Shown here: one piece after another, positions 46,889 to 58,801 of the stretch
How the letters are laid out: each line of letters begins with the position of its first letter
How positions within the stretch are numbered: the first letter of the stretch is position 1
Assembly (NCBI GenBank): GCA_008477525.1
Contig: SPDT01000003.1
Span: 3,224,001-3,288,000 of the forward strand
DNA length: 64,000 nt
DNA from: Hypomyces perniciosus
Taxonomy: Eukaryota; Ascomycota; Sordariomycetes; Hypocreales; Hypocreaceae
Direction of reading: 5' to 3'
Notes under the pieces: generated by a model
Seen by the model: the letters and a program-made list of their open reading frames with translations, nothing else
Told to the model about the DNA's origin: nothing
The model's database searches: none
Made by a program: the position numbers and the translations under genes

Positions 46889-49800
46889 ATGACGTCGCCC
46901 GCGAACCAACAGAACCCGATTCCGGCGACTAACACCTCCGCGTCCACGGCAGCTTCTTATGCCTCCGCAGCAGGTGCGCCCAAGAAGTCCGCTCAGGCGC
47001 CTGTAGTCGCGCCCGGTTCTCACCCTCCCGTCGTGGTTGGCTCTTCCGCCCCCTCGGCGCAGAATGCCAAAGCTGCCTCTTCGCCATCTCCTGTGAACGG
47101 CAAGTCGGCCGTCACCCCCGCAGTCCCTGCTGTCGCTCGTGGCAGCTCCAACCTTAACGGTTCCGCTCCGGACCACTCCCGAAAGAGCTCCGTCACCATG
47201 GCCGCCAACGGCCCAAGCGGCTATGTTGCCAACGGTGGCTCCTTGGCTGGAGCCAAGTCGGCCATCCAGTTTGGATACGACTCGCCCGCCATGGCTCATA
47301 GCACTCCTCAGACCGGCCACTCTGCGCCCATCCCCATTCCTGGCGGAAACCAGCGTGTGCCTTCTCCGGCCCACTCGCCGTCTCCGATCCCACAGCCTTC
47401 AGCCAGTGGCGGTCGACCCCCGTCTAGCCTCCAGCAGCCCACCGCCCAAATGACTTTCGGCAGTCTTGGTAGCGATGGCGAGGTAAGCTTGATTCTCCCC
47501 TTGATTAACCGTCTGCCCGCATCTGCTTACCCCTTATCCAGCGTCACATGAGACAGGGCTCAGTTCCTTCAAACCCCAACGCCTTGGGATCCCAGCCGAA
47601 CACACACTTCCGCCGTGAGTCGAGCCACTCCGTACAGAGCGATAACCCCGGTGCTCCCAACCGTGGCAACTTCCCTCCCCAGGGTGGTCGTGGCCGTGGT
47701 AACTTCAACCCACAGGCCACTCATTTCAACAACCAAATGGGCTACCCCCCTAATAACCAGTTCCGCAATGGCCCGGGTCAGGGCCGTGGCATGCCTCCGG
47801 CCTTCCAGCCTCAGCCTCGAAACATGCCCTATCCCAACTCGCCGCAACCTGCGCGAAGCCCCGCCCTCGTTCCTTCGATGCCAGGCACCCCCAACATGCC
47901 TCCTGCTACCATGCAGCCGAACATGACAATGCAGACTCCTCCTCAATACCATTATCCGCCGCCTATGGCACCTCAGCATCAACAAGTACAGTTCCCCTTT
48001 CCTGCTGCGCCAAGCAAGTTTCAGTTTAAGCCCCAGAACAACAACAAAAAGACAAAGGGACGTCGTGAGCACGACAAGCCCTTTCAGACAGCACGTCAGA
48101 TGGAGTCTGCGCGTGAGCTGTATTCGAGTGACGTCTTCCAGCCTCAGCGCCGTTATAACCAACGCGCAGATCCGCTGTGGCGTGAACAAGATCAGAACAG
48201 CACGCGTGCGGTTTCTAGTGGAACCTCTAAGCCTTCATCCGAACCTCGCCCATTCCCTGTCCTAGACAATTCTCCAAATGATCCTGCTCTCCTTGACTTG
48301 TCTCCAGAAAATGGAGGTTTTGAACTCTGGCTAACTATGAAAAATCAGAACTTCGGATACCCCCCGCAGCAAATGGACCAATATGGCCGGCCCATGACGG
48401 TGCCATACGGCTACGGCAACATACCATACATGGCTCCCCCTCAAGCTAACTCCCCAGGCTACAACCAACAATTTGTCCCGCCCCCTTACCACCAGCAGAG
48501 CCACAGCATGTCACGAAGTCCCTCACAAGCTGAGCGACCTGCGAGCACGACCCAGCCAACCCAACCAGTCATCGTCTCCTCTAACCCCCAGGTCCCTAAC
48601 GCTCAACCCAAGCCCTCTTCAAGCAGCTTTGTTAAGCCCAGGAAGAGCGCAGCCATTCAAATCAAGAATGCTGCTGGCGAAGTTGTTGATACCTCCACTT
48701 TCAAGCAGCCTGCTTCCCCTGTGCCGAGCATTCATCAGACCAAGACTCCCCCTGTTACCTCAACACCCACTCCGCCAAACAAACCCTCTACTCCCTCCCA
48801 CGCTCGCTCAGATAGCCTGGCAACACCAAAGACTGCCAAGGAAATTCAAGATGAGCTGAAGGCCAAGATCAAGCAGGCTACCCAAGCTGCCCTCGAGGAC
48901 AGCAAGGCTAAGGAGGAAGAGAAGAAGAAGGAAGAGGAGAAGCCTGAGGAGAAGCCCGAGGTGAAGCCCGAGGAGAAACCCGAGGAGAAACCCGAGGTGA
49001 AGCCCGAGGTCGAGGTGAAGGTGGAAGAGAAGAAGGAGGAGCCTGTTGAGGTCAAGGCCGAACCTGAGCCTAAGCCCACCGAGGAGACCACACCTCCTAC
49101 TTCCGACAAGCCTGAAGCTGCCAAGGTCGAGGAGCCCAAGCAGGTGGAAGAGCCCAAGAAGGCTGAAGAGAAGCCTGCGGAGCCAGCCAACAATGCCGAC
49201 CCAGAAGAGGATGAAATTGAGCGCATGATTCGCGAGATGGAGGAGGCTGATGCCAGGCGTGAGAAGGAAGAAGAGGAGCACCAAAAGAAGAGAGAAGCCG
49301 AGAAGGCCGCAGCCAAGGCGCTTGAGGCGAAGAGCCAGAAAATCAGCCCAGAGGAGGCTGATCGCAAACTCCGTGAGCAGGAGCGAGAAATGGAGAGACT
49401 TGAAGAGGAACGAGAGAGGAAGCGCGAGGAGGCCGAATCCTCTGGCAAGACCTTGTCAGTCGCCGAAGCTCTTGCTAAGCTGCGTGGTGGTGAAAAGAAG
49501 GAAGAGTCGTCCAACGTGGACTCTGTCGCCGACAAGCTGGCTGGTATGAACATTGGCGGAGACAAGGCTGCTTCGTCTGCCGAGCCTGCCAAAGAGAAGC
49601 GAGTCCCCAAGCCTGCTGCTTTGAACCTGGCGCCTATCAACACCAAGCCCGTTGAGCCACCGCAGCCAAGTGCCGCCCTTCAGTCTCTGAAGTCAGCCCG
49701 CTTCCTCCAGATCATGGATCAGGAGATCTACCCCGCTGGCATCAAATCACCCAACCCAGCTCTGAATGCGGCTGTCGCCAAGAAGGGAAAGACTTTCAAA

Positions 49801-51766
49801 TACGATGCTGCCTTCTTGCTCCAGTTCCAGAAGGTCTTTACTGAGCAGCCCTCGCTCCAGTTCCACCAGCAGATCAAGTCATTGATTGGCGATGGTGATG
49901 GCGGTCGTTCTGCGTCTAGGGGACAGACTCCCAACTCCGCGAGACAAGGCTCACGTGGTGGAGCTGGTGGATTCCCCGGCGGCCCCTTCGGTGGCCCCCC
50001 CGGACGCACGCTTCCTCCAGGAACGACATCCGCCGACCGTATGGCGATTGCCAACGGCGCCCTGCCACGACCACAGGTCAACCCTATGGCATCCTTCCAA
50101 CGCCCAGGCGCGTCGTTCCCCAGCTCAGCTTCCATGTCCCGCACATCTTCTCAGAATATGCGTAATATGCCCAACTCTCCTCGCCAGTCGAGCCGCAACA
50201 CTCGTGGCAGCCGACGCAATGACCTCGTTGCCAAAGAAGCGCAGGCTGCTAAGACCATGCCTCTTACCGCTGGCCAGGAGGTGAAGCCTATCACTGTATC
50301 TGCCTCTGGCTGGAAGGCAAGCAGTTTAAGTGCCAAGGCAGTCCAACCGGTTCAGCCTGGCCAAGGCTATCTTGACCCAGAACTGGTTCAGCGAAAGGTC
50401 AAGGCTGCGCTGAACAAGATGACACCTGAGAAGTTTGACCGAATTTCGGATCAGATTCTTGTTATTGCTTCACAGTCCAAGGATGAGTCTGACGGACGGA
50501 CTTTGCGCCAAGTTATCCAGCTCACCTTTGAAAAGGCTACCGATGAAGCCCACTGGGCCTCGATGTATGCCAAGTTCTGCAAGCGTATGCTTGAGACCAT
50601 GAGCGCGGATATCCGTGACGAGAGAATCAAGGACAAGAATGGCCAAGTTGTCAGCGGTGGCAACCTGTTCCGCAAGTACTTGCTCAACAGATGCCAAGAA
50701 GAGTTTGAGCGTGGTTGGACGTCCAACTTGCCGGAACCTAAGGAGGCCGATGAGAGCGACCCCAAGGCTGGCGAAGCCGCCATGCTGTCTGATGAGTACT
50801 ACCAAGCAGCAGCCGCCAAGCGACGAGGCCTTGGTCTGGTCCAGTTCATTGGTGAGCTGTTCAAGCTTGGCATGCTTACAGAGCGCATCATGCACGAGTG
50901 TGTGCGCAAGCTCGTTGACTACAAGGGAATTCCCGACGAGGCTGAGATTGAATCGCTCTGCAAGCTTCTGCGAACGATTGGTGCCAACCTCGACGACAAC
51001 GAAAAGGGTCGCCCGATGATGGATGTCTACTTCCAGCGCATCCAGGCTACGATCGATCTCCCTGAGCTTAACAGCCGTATGAAGTTTATGCTCATGGATG
51101 TTGTGGATCTTCGCAGGGCCCACTGGGTTTCAAAGGAAGCCAACAAGGGCCCCAAGACTCTGGAAGAAGTCCGAGCAGAGGTAAGTCGACTGACCCATAT
51201 CCACGGCAATGATGTTTTTTTTACAATGTACTAACTCTGTGACAGGCCGAAGCAGCTCAAGCAGCCAAAGCTCAGGAAGCGGCCAAGACCAACCAGAGGG
51301 GAGGCGGTGGCCGGCCACCGGTTGGCCGGGGCGATGCCCGCAACTTCTCCGGAAACTACACTCAACAGACCAGCAACCAGGTCGGCATGGACGACTTGAG
51401 GCGTCTGAAGGGATCCATCAACAGGACCTCGAGCGCCCATGTTACCCTTGGCCCTACATCCATGTTCGCTTCTCGCAGCAACAGCGGCAGGCGTCTTGGA
51501 CCTGGTGGCTCACTGGGCCGCCCCGGCGATGACTCGAACAGCTCATCTCGGACAGGCACTCCTGGCCCTTCGCATTCCAATGCGTTTAGGTACGTTCCCC
51601 TGGAGGAATGAAACAAGTCGCATGTATGTATGACTGAAAACTAACAATGTGTCATAGCCTGCTGGCGACCATGGATACTGACCACCCCGGCTCTCCCCCG
51701 TCTGCTGGACCCTCGCCTCTAATGTCCAAGGCGGTCCCTGCCAGCGACAAGAAGGACGGCGAATAA
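46889..51766 (+). CDS. Eukaryotic translation initiation factor 4G, 1561 aa
   Basis: Scaffold of eIF4F, linking the cap-binding eIF4E, helicase eIF4A and poly(A)-binding protein. Exons: 46889..47482, 47542..51180, 51246..51589, 51658..51766. The N-terminal ~650 residues are disordered, rich in Pro, Ser, Gln and Asn, with RGG-like spots (GGRGRGNF). A highly charged Lys/Glu segment (about 650-860) includes PEEKPEVKPEEKPEE-type repeats. The eIF4E-binding motif Y-x4-L-phi is YDAAFLL from Tyr952. The MIF4G HEAT domain spans about 1148-1390 (KVKAALNKMTPEKFDRISDQ, FEKATDEAHWASMYAKFC, FRKYLLNRCQEEFERGW). A Gly/Arg/Ser-rich tail follows. This domain order is that of fungal eIF4G without a long MA3/W2 region. 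Confidence 0.95.
48905..49070 (+). repeat. Degenerate tandem repeat coding PEEKPEVK units in eIF4G
   Basis: A stretch of GAG/AAG/CCC codons makes repeating P-E-x-K-P-E units in the charged region of eIF4G. Repeats are imperfect and in frame. Confidence 0.7.
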
Positions 51767-53074
51767 GTCATCATTTTCATTCTCGGTGTCTTTGCATTTC
51801 GGGGGAAATAGACTAGGCGGGCTTGTGTTTTTCTTGCATTTACAGGCCTTGATGCGACGTGTTCCTAAAAGTTTGCGCACACATTTTACCCGCGATACCT
51901 TGCCCCATAGACCATTTGACCAGACGGATGGACAGATGTGGCCTCCCACACAGGAGGAGAGGGAGCACTTTTTATTTTTCGGACTAGGGATTCATGCCTT
52001 TTTTCATCATGAATGTGTTCGTTACTTCTTCTTAATGTCCCCTTTGGTGTGCTCCAATTCCTCTAATGCTGAGTGGCTCGGGTATGAGACCATGTTTTGT
52101 CGCCTTTTGCCAGCGGCGACGGTTATGCTGGATTTGGACGTGGATGGATGTGCCCCCTTGTCGATCTTGGGGGGGATCGATGGGTTTGACACATGTGATA
52201 TGACAGAGATGAGAACCCCAATCGAGACTGGAATGACTTCAATGCCATGAACGAAATGGACATCGGATTCCCTTGAACCGTACGATTCGAGAAAATACCC
52301 GTGGAGAGATGATGAAGTGGGAAAAAGACTCCGAGGTGTTCCAATTCATGGTGATGTCTACTTTTCTTTTATTTCCCCCTTAACTCAAGGGGGTCTCTCG
52401 GTCTCTTTGAAAAGCCGGATGGCTGGGAAGGGGAAAGGGGAAAGGTTGGTTTGGGGGGAGGGGGGGGGCATTGGGACGGGGGTTCCTTTGCTGCTAAAGG
52501 ATGCGTTTGCTTTATTTATATTTGTTGTTTTGAGTGTACATCATTCAGTCATCTAATTTGTTTTCGTCTTTTTTGAAGGGGGGTGAGAAAGTATTTGGTG
52601 AGCTGGGGAGTGAAATATATATTGTTCATGAACTGCCTTGAAGAAGTGAATTGGGTGATGTGTACTTGGTACTTGGTTTCATCTTCATTTTCCGTTGTCA
52701 AAGTTGATGGGCAGCTGGGGACGTTTTATAACCAGTTATCAAGACGTAGGTTGCAATGATCTGATAATACTGGGAGGTGCTTCGTACAATGAGAGAAAAA
52801 TCTCAGTTTGTGTGGTATGATGATGCTCTTGATGAAATTCATGCGCAGGAGATATCAACATGCGTGTGATTACAATCATATATACCTAGCCGAACAAATC
52901 CGTTTGTAGTAGCATACAATCCCATGACGACAACTCCAAAAAAACGCCTTTGTATCTTCCAAATGCGTAAGTAACCCTTTCATTATAAGCTCAAACCTCA
53001 GCACGCGCCATGCAATGATCCCTGATCCAACCCAATTTCCATTCCAAGTGCCACACCTGTCTATCCACATGTCG
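51767..53074. other. Convergent 3' region of eIF4G and POL1
   Basis: About 1.3 kb of 3' flanks. A G-rich stretch lies near 52430-52485. No gene, RNA or mobile element recognised. Confidence 0.5.
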
Positions 53075-56000
53075 TCAAGGGGCAGCAGCAGCAGCAGCAG
53101 CAAGCATCTTGTTGAACCCAAGCTTAGCAAACAGAGAGTCCATGGCTACCCATTGTCTACCGCACTTGTCCAGGTACTTGTCCACAACGGACTTAACAGT
53201 GCCAAAGCGCACGCGGTTGTGTTCTGCTAACGCAAGGATCTTATCCCGATCCTGACTCGACAGATCATTTGTCTTATCGCCAGCCTTTGCCCGAGCCTTG
53301 TCCACGTCCCATAAGCTTGCAAAGTAGACGAGCTGGTTGTAGATAGCTTTCTCGGTATACTCGTAGCGCATCTTGCCGGCGCAGTCGCGTGCGAGACCCC
53401 TGGGCCCTAAGCAACACGTGCCGTAGACACTCATCTGACGGGTGCGGTTGCCACATTGCGAGTCGTCGCAGACAAGCCAGCCTTCGTAGTATCGCGACGT
53501 CTGAGTGCGTACGGCGTGCTCAACCTGGGCGATGACAGAGAGCGTGGGAGTGACAACACCACAGCCGGGACAGACGATGCCAGACGCAGTAACACGTTCA
53601 TGGGAGACGGTGAGGCCTTCGAAAGTGGATGTGGCCTTGCACTTGCGGCAGCGCAGGGAGAGCCGCGCACACTCGCCAAAGCGCACCTCGTCAGGGATCT
53701 GAGACTCGAGAGGGTGAATCTCGAGATCGTCGCTTGAGCTGTTCTGTTGCGCTTGAATCGAGCTGTAGCGCCGTACATCAAGTCCTAACTGCTCAGCGAG
53801 CTGAGACGTTGAAGTACCGGCGATGTTGGCGCAGAGACGTTCCACAGGAGGGAAAATCTGCTTGCCAATGTACCACTCTACGTCAGGCACGAGGTTAGGG
53901 TCAGACTTCAGATCGGCCGGAGCATAGGCACGTTTTGGTGCAGGCTCAGAGCTCTTGCTGCTGCCAGTGATGATGTAGGAGATGACGTCGCCTTTGCGGA
54001 CTGTCTTGCCTCGGGCCAAGTCACGCAGAGCAACCTGAACCTGTGGCATAGAGTCGGCATTGGGATACTCCTTTGGTCCTTTACCAAGCTGCGTGTAGAT
54101 GATGTATTTGGGCACCGGAATTGTGTACTCGCGCATCTTGGCGGCGATGTCGCGAAGATACTCATGAATGCGTGCCACGGAGACCTCGGTGTCATCTCCT
54201 GATAGAATCTCATCGAGCAGATGCTTGGATACCTCTTTGGACAGAGCGCAGTACTCACGACGTCTCATGTCCAAGCCTTTGACCTCCATCTTCTCGATGA
54301 ATTTGCCGTCCTTCTCGACAAGGTTGATGGCTGCGTACTTCTTCTTGGCCTGCAACAGGATGCGTCTGAAGATATTATCAATGTCGATTTCAAGCAGCTT
54401 GTATTGATCATTGACGGCTTTCTTGAACTCATTACCAACTCTAAAGGCATCCGCAACATTGTCCACATTGGCATTGATCATGACCGAATCAGTATCACCA
54501 TAGATAACTTGCAGGGATTTGCTCTCAGCAAGCTCTTTGGTGCTTCGGAGAATCTCACGGCCTTTGGATGTAGTCAAAATAGCCAGAGGCCGGGCATAGA
54601 AACGGGATTTGGTGTATCCCAGACAACCGTACATAGAGTTGGCAGTCAACTTCAAGGCCAACTGTTTGATATCCCAGGTCGCCAGTTGCTCGGGGGTTGC
54701 CTTCTTGTCTTTCATTAGACTCTTGACTTGGCGACGGCGACCGACGAGAGTAGCAATGAGTCTAGGCAAGATGCCTTGGTCCTGGTTTTCTGGAACCTCA
54801 GGTACTGAATCCTCATCTTCGATCTAAGTACATTTTGGTCAGTAATCATGTTCTGCATTATATCATTAAGATGGGGGTATCTTACTGATCCTGTCCTGTC
54901 GACCGTAGTAAAGCAGATGTTAAACTCTTGGATAATGGATGGGTACAGAGAATTAAAGTCCATGACAAGAACAAACTTGTCATAGAGGCCCTTCTCTGGC
55001 TCGAAGACGAGACCACCCTTGTATTTATCCTTCTTCTTGCCTTCTCCTGCTTCCTCTTCGGCTGCTTGCTCTTCAGCCTTCTGCCGCCCCTTGAATGTCT
55101 GCTTGTCAGGGCAGATATACTTGTTGCGGTGAAACTCATGCAGAAGAATGAATTCGTTCCGCTCAGCTCTGGTACCAGTCAGAGTACGAGCCCAAGAGTT
55201 GCCAGCCAGGTTTGTTAGGACTTTGGTAAGGGGTAACAGTTGTACGCTGATGGCCAAGGCCGCTATGTAATGGGTGTCTGCTTCCATGTGGGTTACATAG
55301 TCCACGAGGCCTTTGCTCTCCTTGGCCCAGGTGTTTAGCGCGACCTCGTTGTCGATTTCGCGACGGCGATTGTCGCCAGTCAAGTAGAGGCTGCACATTT
55401 CAGTCAAGCTCCATGTCTGACACTTGAACATGGCGGACTTTCCGGCATCATTGGCAAGATCGCAGAGCAATCGACCAGCCATAATCTGACGTTCTGCAAA
55501 CACATTGCCGCCAACCTTACCAATAGAGGATGGCCATTGGGTCCGTCGAAGCCTACCAAGTCGCGACCACTGATGCACTTTCTTCTCATACAGGCGATTT
55601 AAGAGCACACTGTAATCAACACCTTCTAGCTGGTGTCCGAGAATGACATCGGGATCCGCAACATCCACCTGAGCCAAGAAGAAACTTAGAATGTCAGACT
55701 CTTGCTTCTTCAAGACAATAAGACCCCTGTTCCTCTTCTTGACTAATGTGTCAAATCCCATGGGGAATGTCTGCCCATGTGGGCGGATGACTGTGAATGT
55801 TCGACAGGGCAGCTTTTCAGCAGGAGTCGTGTCACTGAGCATCATCTTATCGTAGATTCTGGCGCTGATGGCGAGGATCTCCTGCTTGTTCTCCTTCGCG
55901 TTGAAGGCTGTCCTCAAGGAAATGCTCATAAGAGTCAAGGGTGGTGCGTCCAGGTTGTCTGATTCACTCAGAGTGGACACCATGTTAGGGTGTTCGGCCA

Positions 56001-57756
56001 AAACCTCGAGCTTGCAATGGGAAGCATTTTTGATGGCACCAAAGTCGGCATCTTGGATCTTGAGCCAGCATGGGCCCATGATGTTCTTCCAGAGAACAAA
56101 TTGCTCAAACAGGGCAGTATTGGTGCCAAAGACGTGGGAGAACGTTTCTCCCTTGGTGTTGGCATCGATTTGTGACTCTGTGAAAGCAATTAGCATCTGC
56201 AAACGATGTGAAGCGAAGAATTGTCCAAGACTTACTTGTGTATGGGTACAGGAGCTTCATGTACTGAGCCTCCTTGGGGATACCCGGAAGCTCAAATGCA
56301 TATTTGCGAGTGCAGGCTTTGATCTTGTACATGCCGACATTCATCTTGGTCATAATATCGTCAACTTCGTTATAGACGTCCATCATCCCAACGTCCTCGC
56401 CAGTCTCTTCACCATCCCGAACCCGCTGCGGGCGTTGTAGAAAATAGAGTTTCCGGAGGATGTTGTCGACCTTGACAAAGCAACTGACATAAGAGTTCGT
56501 TTTCTTGTTCAACACCTTGCCAAATAGACACAGACTACCGTTTACCTCGGTATAGTCCATCCAGAAGAAATTCAGGGACCCATCAGCTTCGATGGCATCC
56601 TTATGGTCCATCTTGCCGATACCCTTATACTCTGGGAGCGGGCTGTTCACCACATTGAGCTTCTCCGTGAGCTCGTTCCAGGACGAAGCGTCGACCAAGG
56701 TGTCAACAGCAGGCTTCACAGGGGAGGAACTGGGCGGTATGGGTTCTTGTTTCAAGATCTTCTTGACGACACGAGAAGCAGTCATGTTAACGCTTGCAGC
56801 TGTAACGGCACCGGCGTGCGCAATCTCCATCATGTCGTCCTCGTCGTCGTCCTGGGGTTCTTGCTTTATCTGAGCCTTGCGTTGGGCAACCTTGGCGGCA
56901 GGGGATGATGGCGCTGGGTCACTCATGGGGATGTCTGCCGTGCTCATAAGTTCATCGTCGATTGGAGGCACAAAGCCATCGTCGTCACTGTCAAAGTGCG
57001 TTGGCGCAGGTGCTCGCACGGGTGAGGGTAATCGGATATTGACACGCTTTTGTTTTTTATAACTGGGCTCTGGGGCTGGTGACAGAGCTCTCGCCTTGCG
57101 GCGTTCGCCTCCAGACCTTTCAATCTTGGATATGCGTGGCGCGGGTTCGGTAATGTTTGCATCAACCTCGCCTAGAAGATCGGTCAAGAAGTCGTCGTCC
57201 TCCTGAGTCTTGATAATCTACATGTGCGTCCCAAGTCAGTCCACTGGACCTCGAGCTGTAGCCATGGTGGTTGTTGGTACCTTTGGTTTGGGCTGGGCTT
57301 TGCCGGCACCCTTTGTAAAGTATTCGCTGATGCTGCGGTCGTTGGCATCGCGCTTTTCCTGTTCGTCCTGGTTCTTCTTCTTGGCTACAGCGTGACTGAG
57401 TGTCAGGACGCCAAAGAGAAGGCGAAAGATGTGGTATTGGTGAAGATATAGGACTACTCACCCGCCTTGCTAGGTCGCCCACGGATGGGCAATTCTTCAG
57501 TTTCGCTATCTGAATCGTAGTGCTGAACTCGATCCCAATCTTCACGGCCATCGTCGGCGTAACCCTCTCCATTGTCGTCGACAACAAAGTCGTCTTGATT
57601 CAGTCGTTCGCGCACAATCTTCTTGTATCCATCCTCGTCCACCTCGTCGTAGAGATTATCCGCATCCTCGACTTGGTAGTTTTCAAAGGCCTTTTTGCCA
57701 GACTGGCGGAGGGCTTTGAGCTCTGCGAGCTTTGCCCTATGATTGACCTTTGGCAT
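53075..57756 (-). CDS. POL1: DNA polymerase alpha catalytic subunit, 1473 aa
   Basis: Family B polymerase of the primosome, extending RNA primers in nuclear replication. Exons: 57756..57462, 57384..57281, 57217..56236, 56177..54886, 54823..53075. The N-terminus (AKLAELKALRQSGKKAFENY, DDFVVDDNGEGYADDGREDW) is the Pol alpha signature, followed by a Ser/Pro-rich linker and an inactive exonuclease-like region. Polymerase motif A is DFNSLYPS at about 867, motif B KLTANSMYGCLGY around 950-961, motif C YGDTDS at 999-1004 with the two catalytic Asp. The C-terminal Zn-binding cysteines (CRKCKATS, CPGCG, CDDSQCGNRT, CCLGPRGLARDC) that contact the B subunit are present, before a short poly-Ala end. Length matches yeast Pol1. 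An MCB-like box lies upstream. Confidence 0.96.
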
Positions 57757-58801
57757 GGCGAGGGCGGACTGTTATTCGAGAATCATCAATCAAAGGGTCG
57801 TCGTTGCTCTGGTGAAGATGCTGAGGGGAGTTTAGAGGACCCAGTTTGGAGGTACATGCCACATGCCCTGGCTCACATAGAGTCAGAGTACAGAATGTAC
57901 ATCTCCAAAAAGCGCGTCTTAACGCGTAAGGCGCGTTTTCGTGAGCGCGCCATACCTTAATTGATTTTTACGGAGTACGAAGTAGTAGTGGGTTTTGTTA
58001 AAGTGGTGCTGTGTCGCTAACGGGCATATGCACTTATCGCGAGCAATGCTCCTCAACTTCCCTCATGTTGAACTACTATTACTACTACCACGGAAGAGCC
58101 TCCCCCAATTTCATGAAAATATCTTCTTGTTTCTAAGGCAACTTGAAGTAATTCAAGAAAAACTTTGCGGGAATCATGTTTCTTATGAAAACGCCCAAGC
58201 AAATACTTGCCAATGATCAACTGCTAACCATCTACGGAGTATGCTACTGGGACTTACACACAGGCCTGAACAGACTCTACTTAAAATTGCCTACAATTCG
58301 GTTGAGGCTCCTTGAAAATTGCAAAATGTCTACACTCAGGTTGGATTTCAGAGATGACCCCTTCCCTTCAAATGTGCACGTGTAGTTGAGTTGTATAGAA
58401 CATTTGGGCCCAAGTTGACAACCATTCAGGGGCTACGCTGCATCTGTCCATACCCTTCAAGTGAAGGAGTTGCAGCTCTTCTTGCTGATAGATAGTCAGA
58501 AGAGGGTCAAATGCAGGTGAAATCGTCTCATTTCAGTGAAAATAAACAGGAACAACTCAGAGGATGCTTCCGATCAGCTCAGAGATGAAACCCCCTGGAA
58601 GTCACACTCTCTCCTTCTCTACGTTCCATCTCTTCAAAAGCTTCCACTCCAACACACTTCCCAGGCAAAATCACGCGCATTTATTCTTCGCTCTTTTATC
58701 CAACGTTTTTTTTGGTGCCCATACTTCTTTTTTGGTCAGCCAGATAAACAGTTTCACATCTACGTTGCTTCAAATAACCTCTTCTGCATTTTGTCTCGCG
58801 C
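57757..58801. promoter_or_regulatory. Divergent region between POL1 and unknown gene
   Basis: About 1 kb between divergent start codons. Besides the CGCG cluster (separate entry) it has TACGGAGTACGAAGTA at 57969-57984 and TACGGAGTA at 58233-58241. Nothing else recognised. Confidence 0.5.
57911..57952. promoter_or_regulatory. MCB-like CGCG cluster upstream of POL1
   Basis: A perfect ACGCGT at 57922-57927, about 165 nt before the POL1 start, flanked within 40 nt by AGCGCGTC, GGCGCGTT and GAGCGCGCC. ACGCGT is the MluI cell-cycle box bound by MBF at G1/S genes in yeasts, including POL1 in S. cerevisiae. Function here is inferred. Confidence 0.55.

Noticed and set aside
48846..49646. 266-codon open frame on the - strand opposite eIF4G
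   Set aside because: Ser/Phe-rich reverse of GAG/AAG-rich codons; no independent signals.
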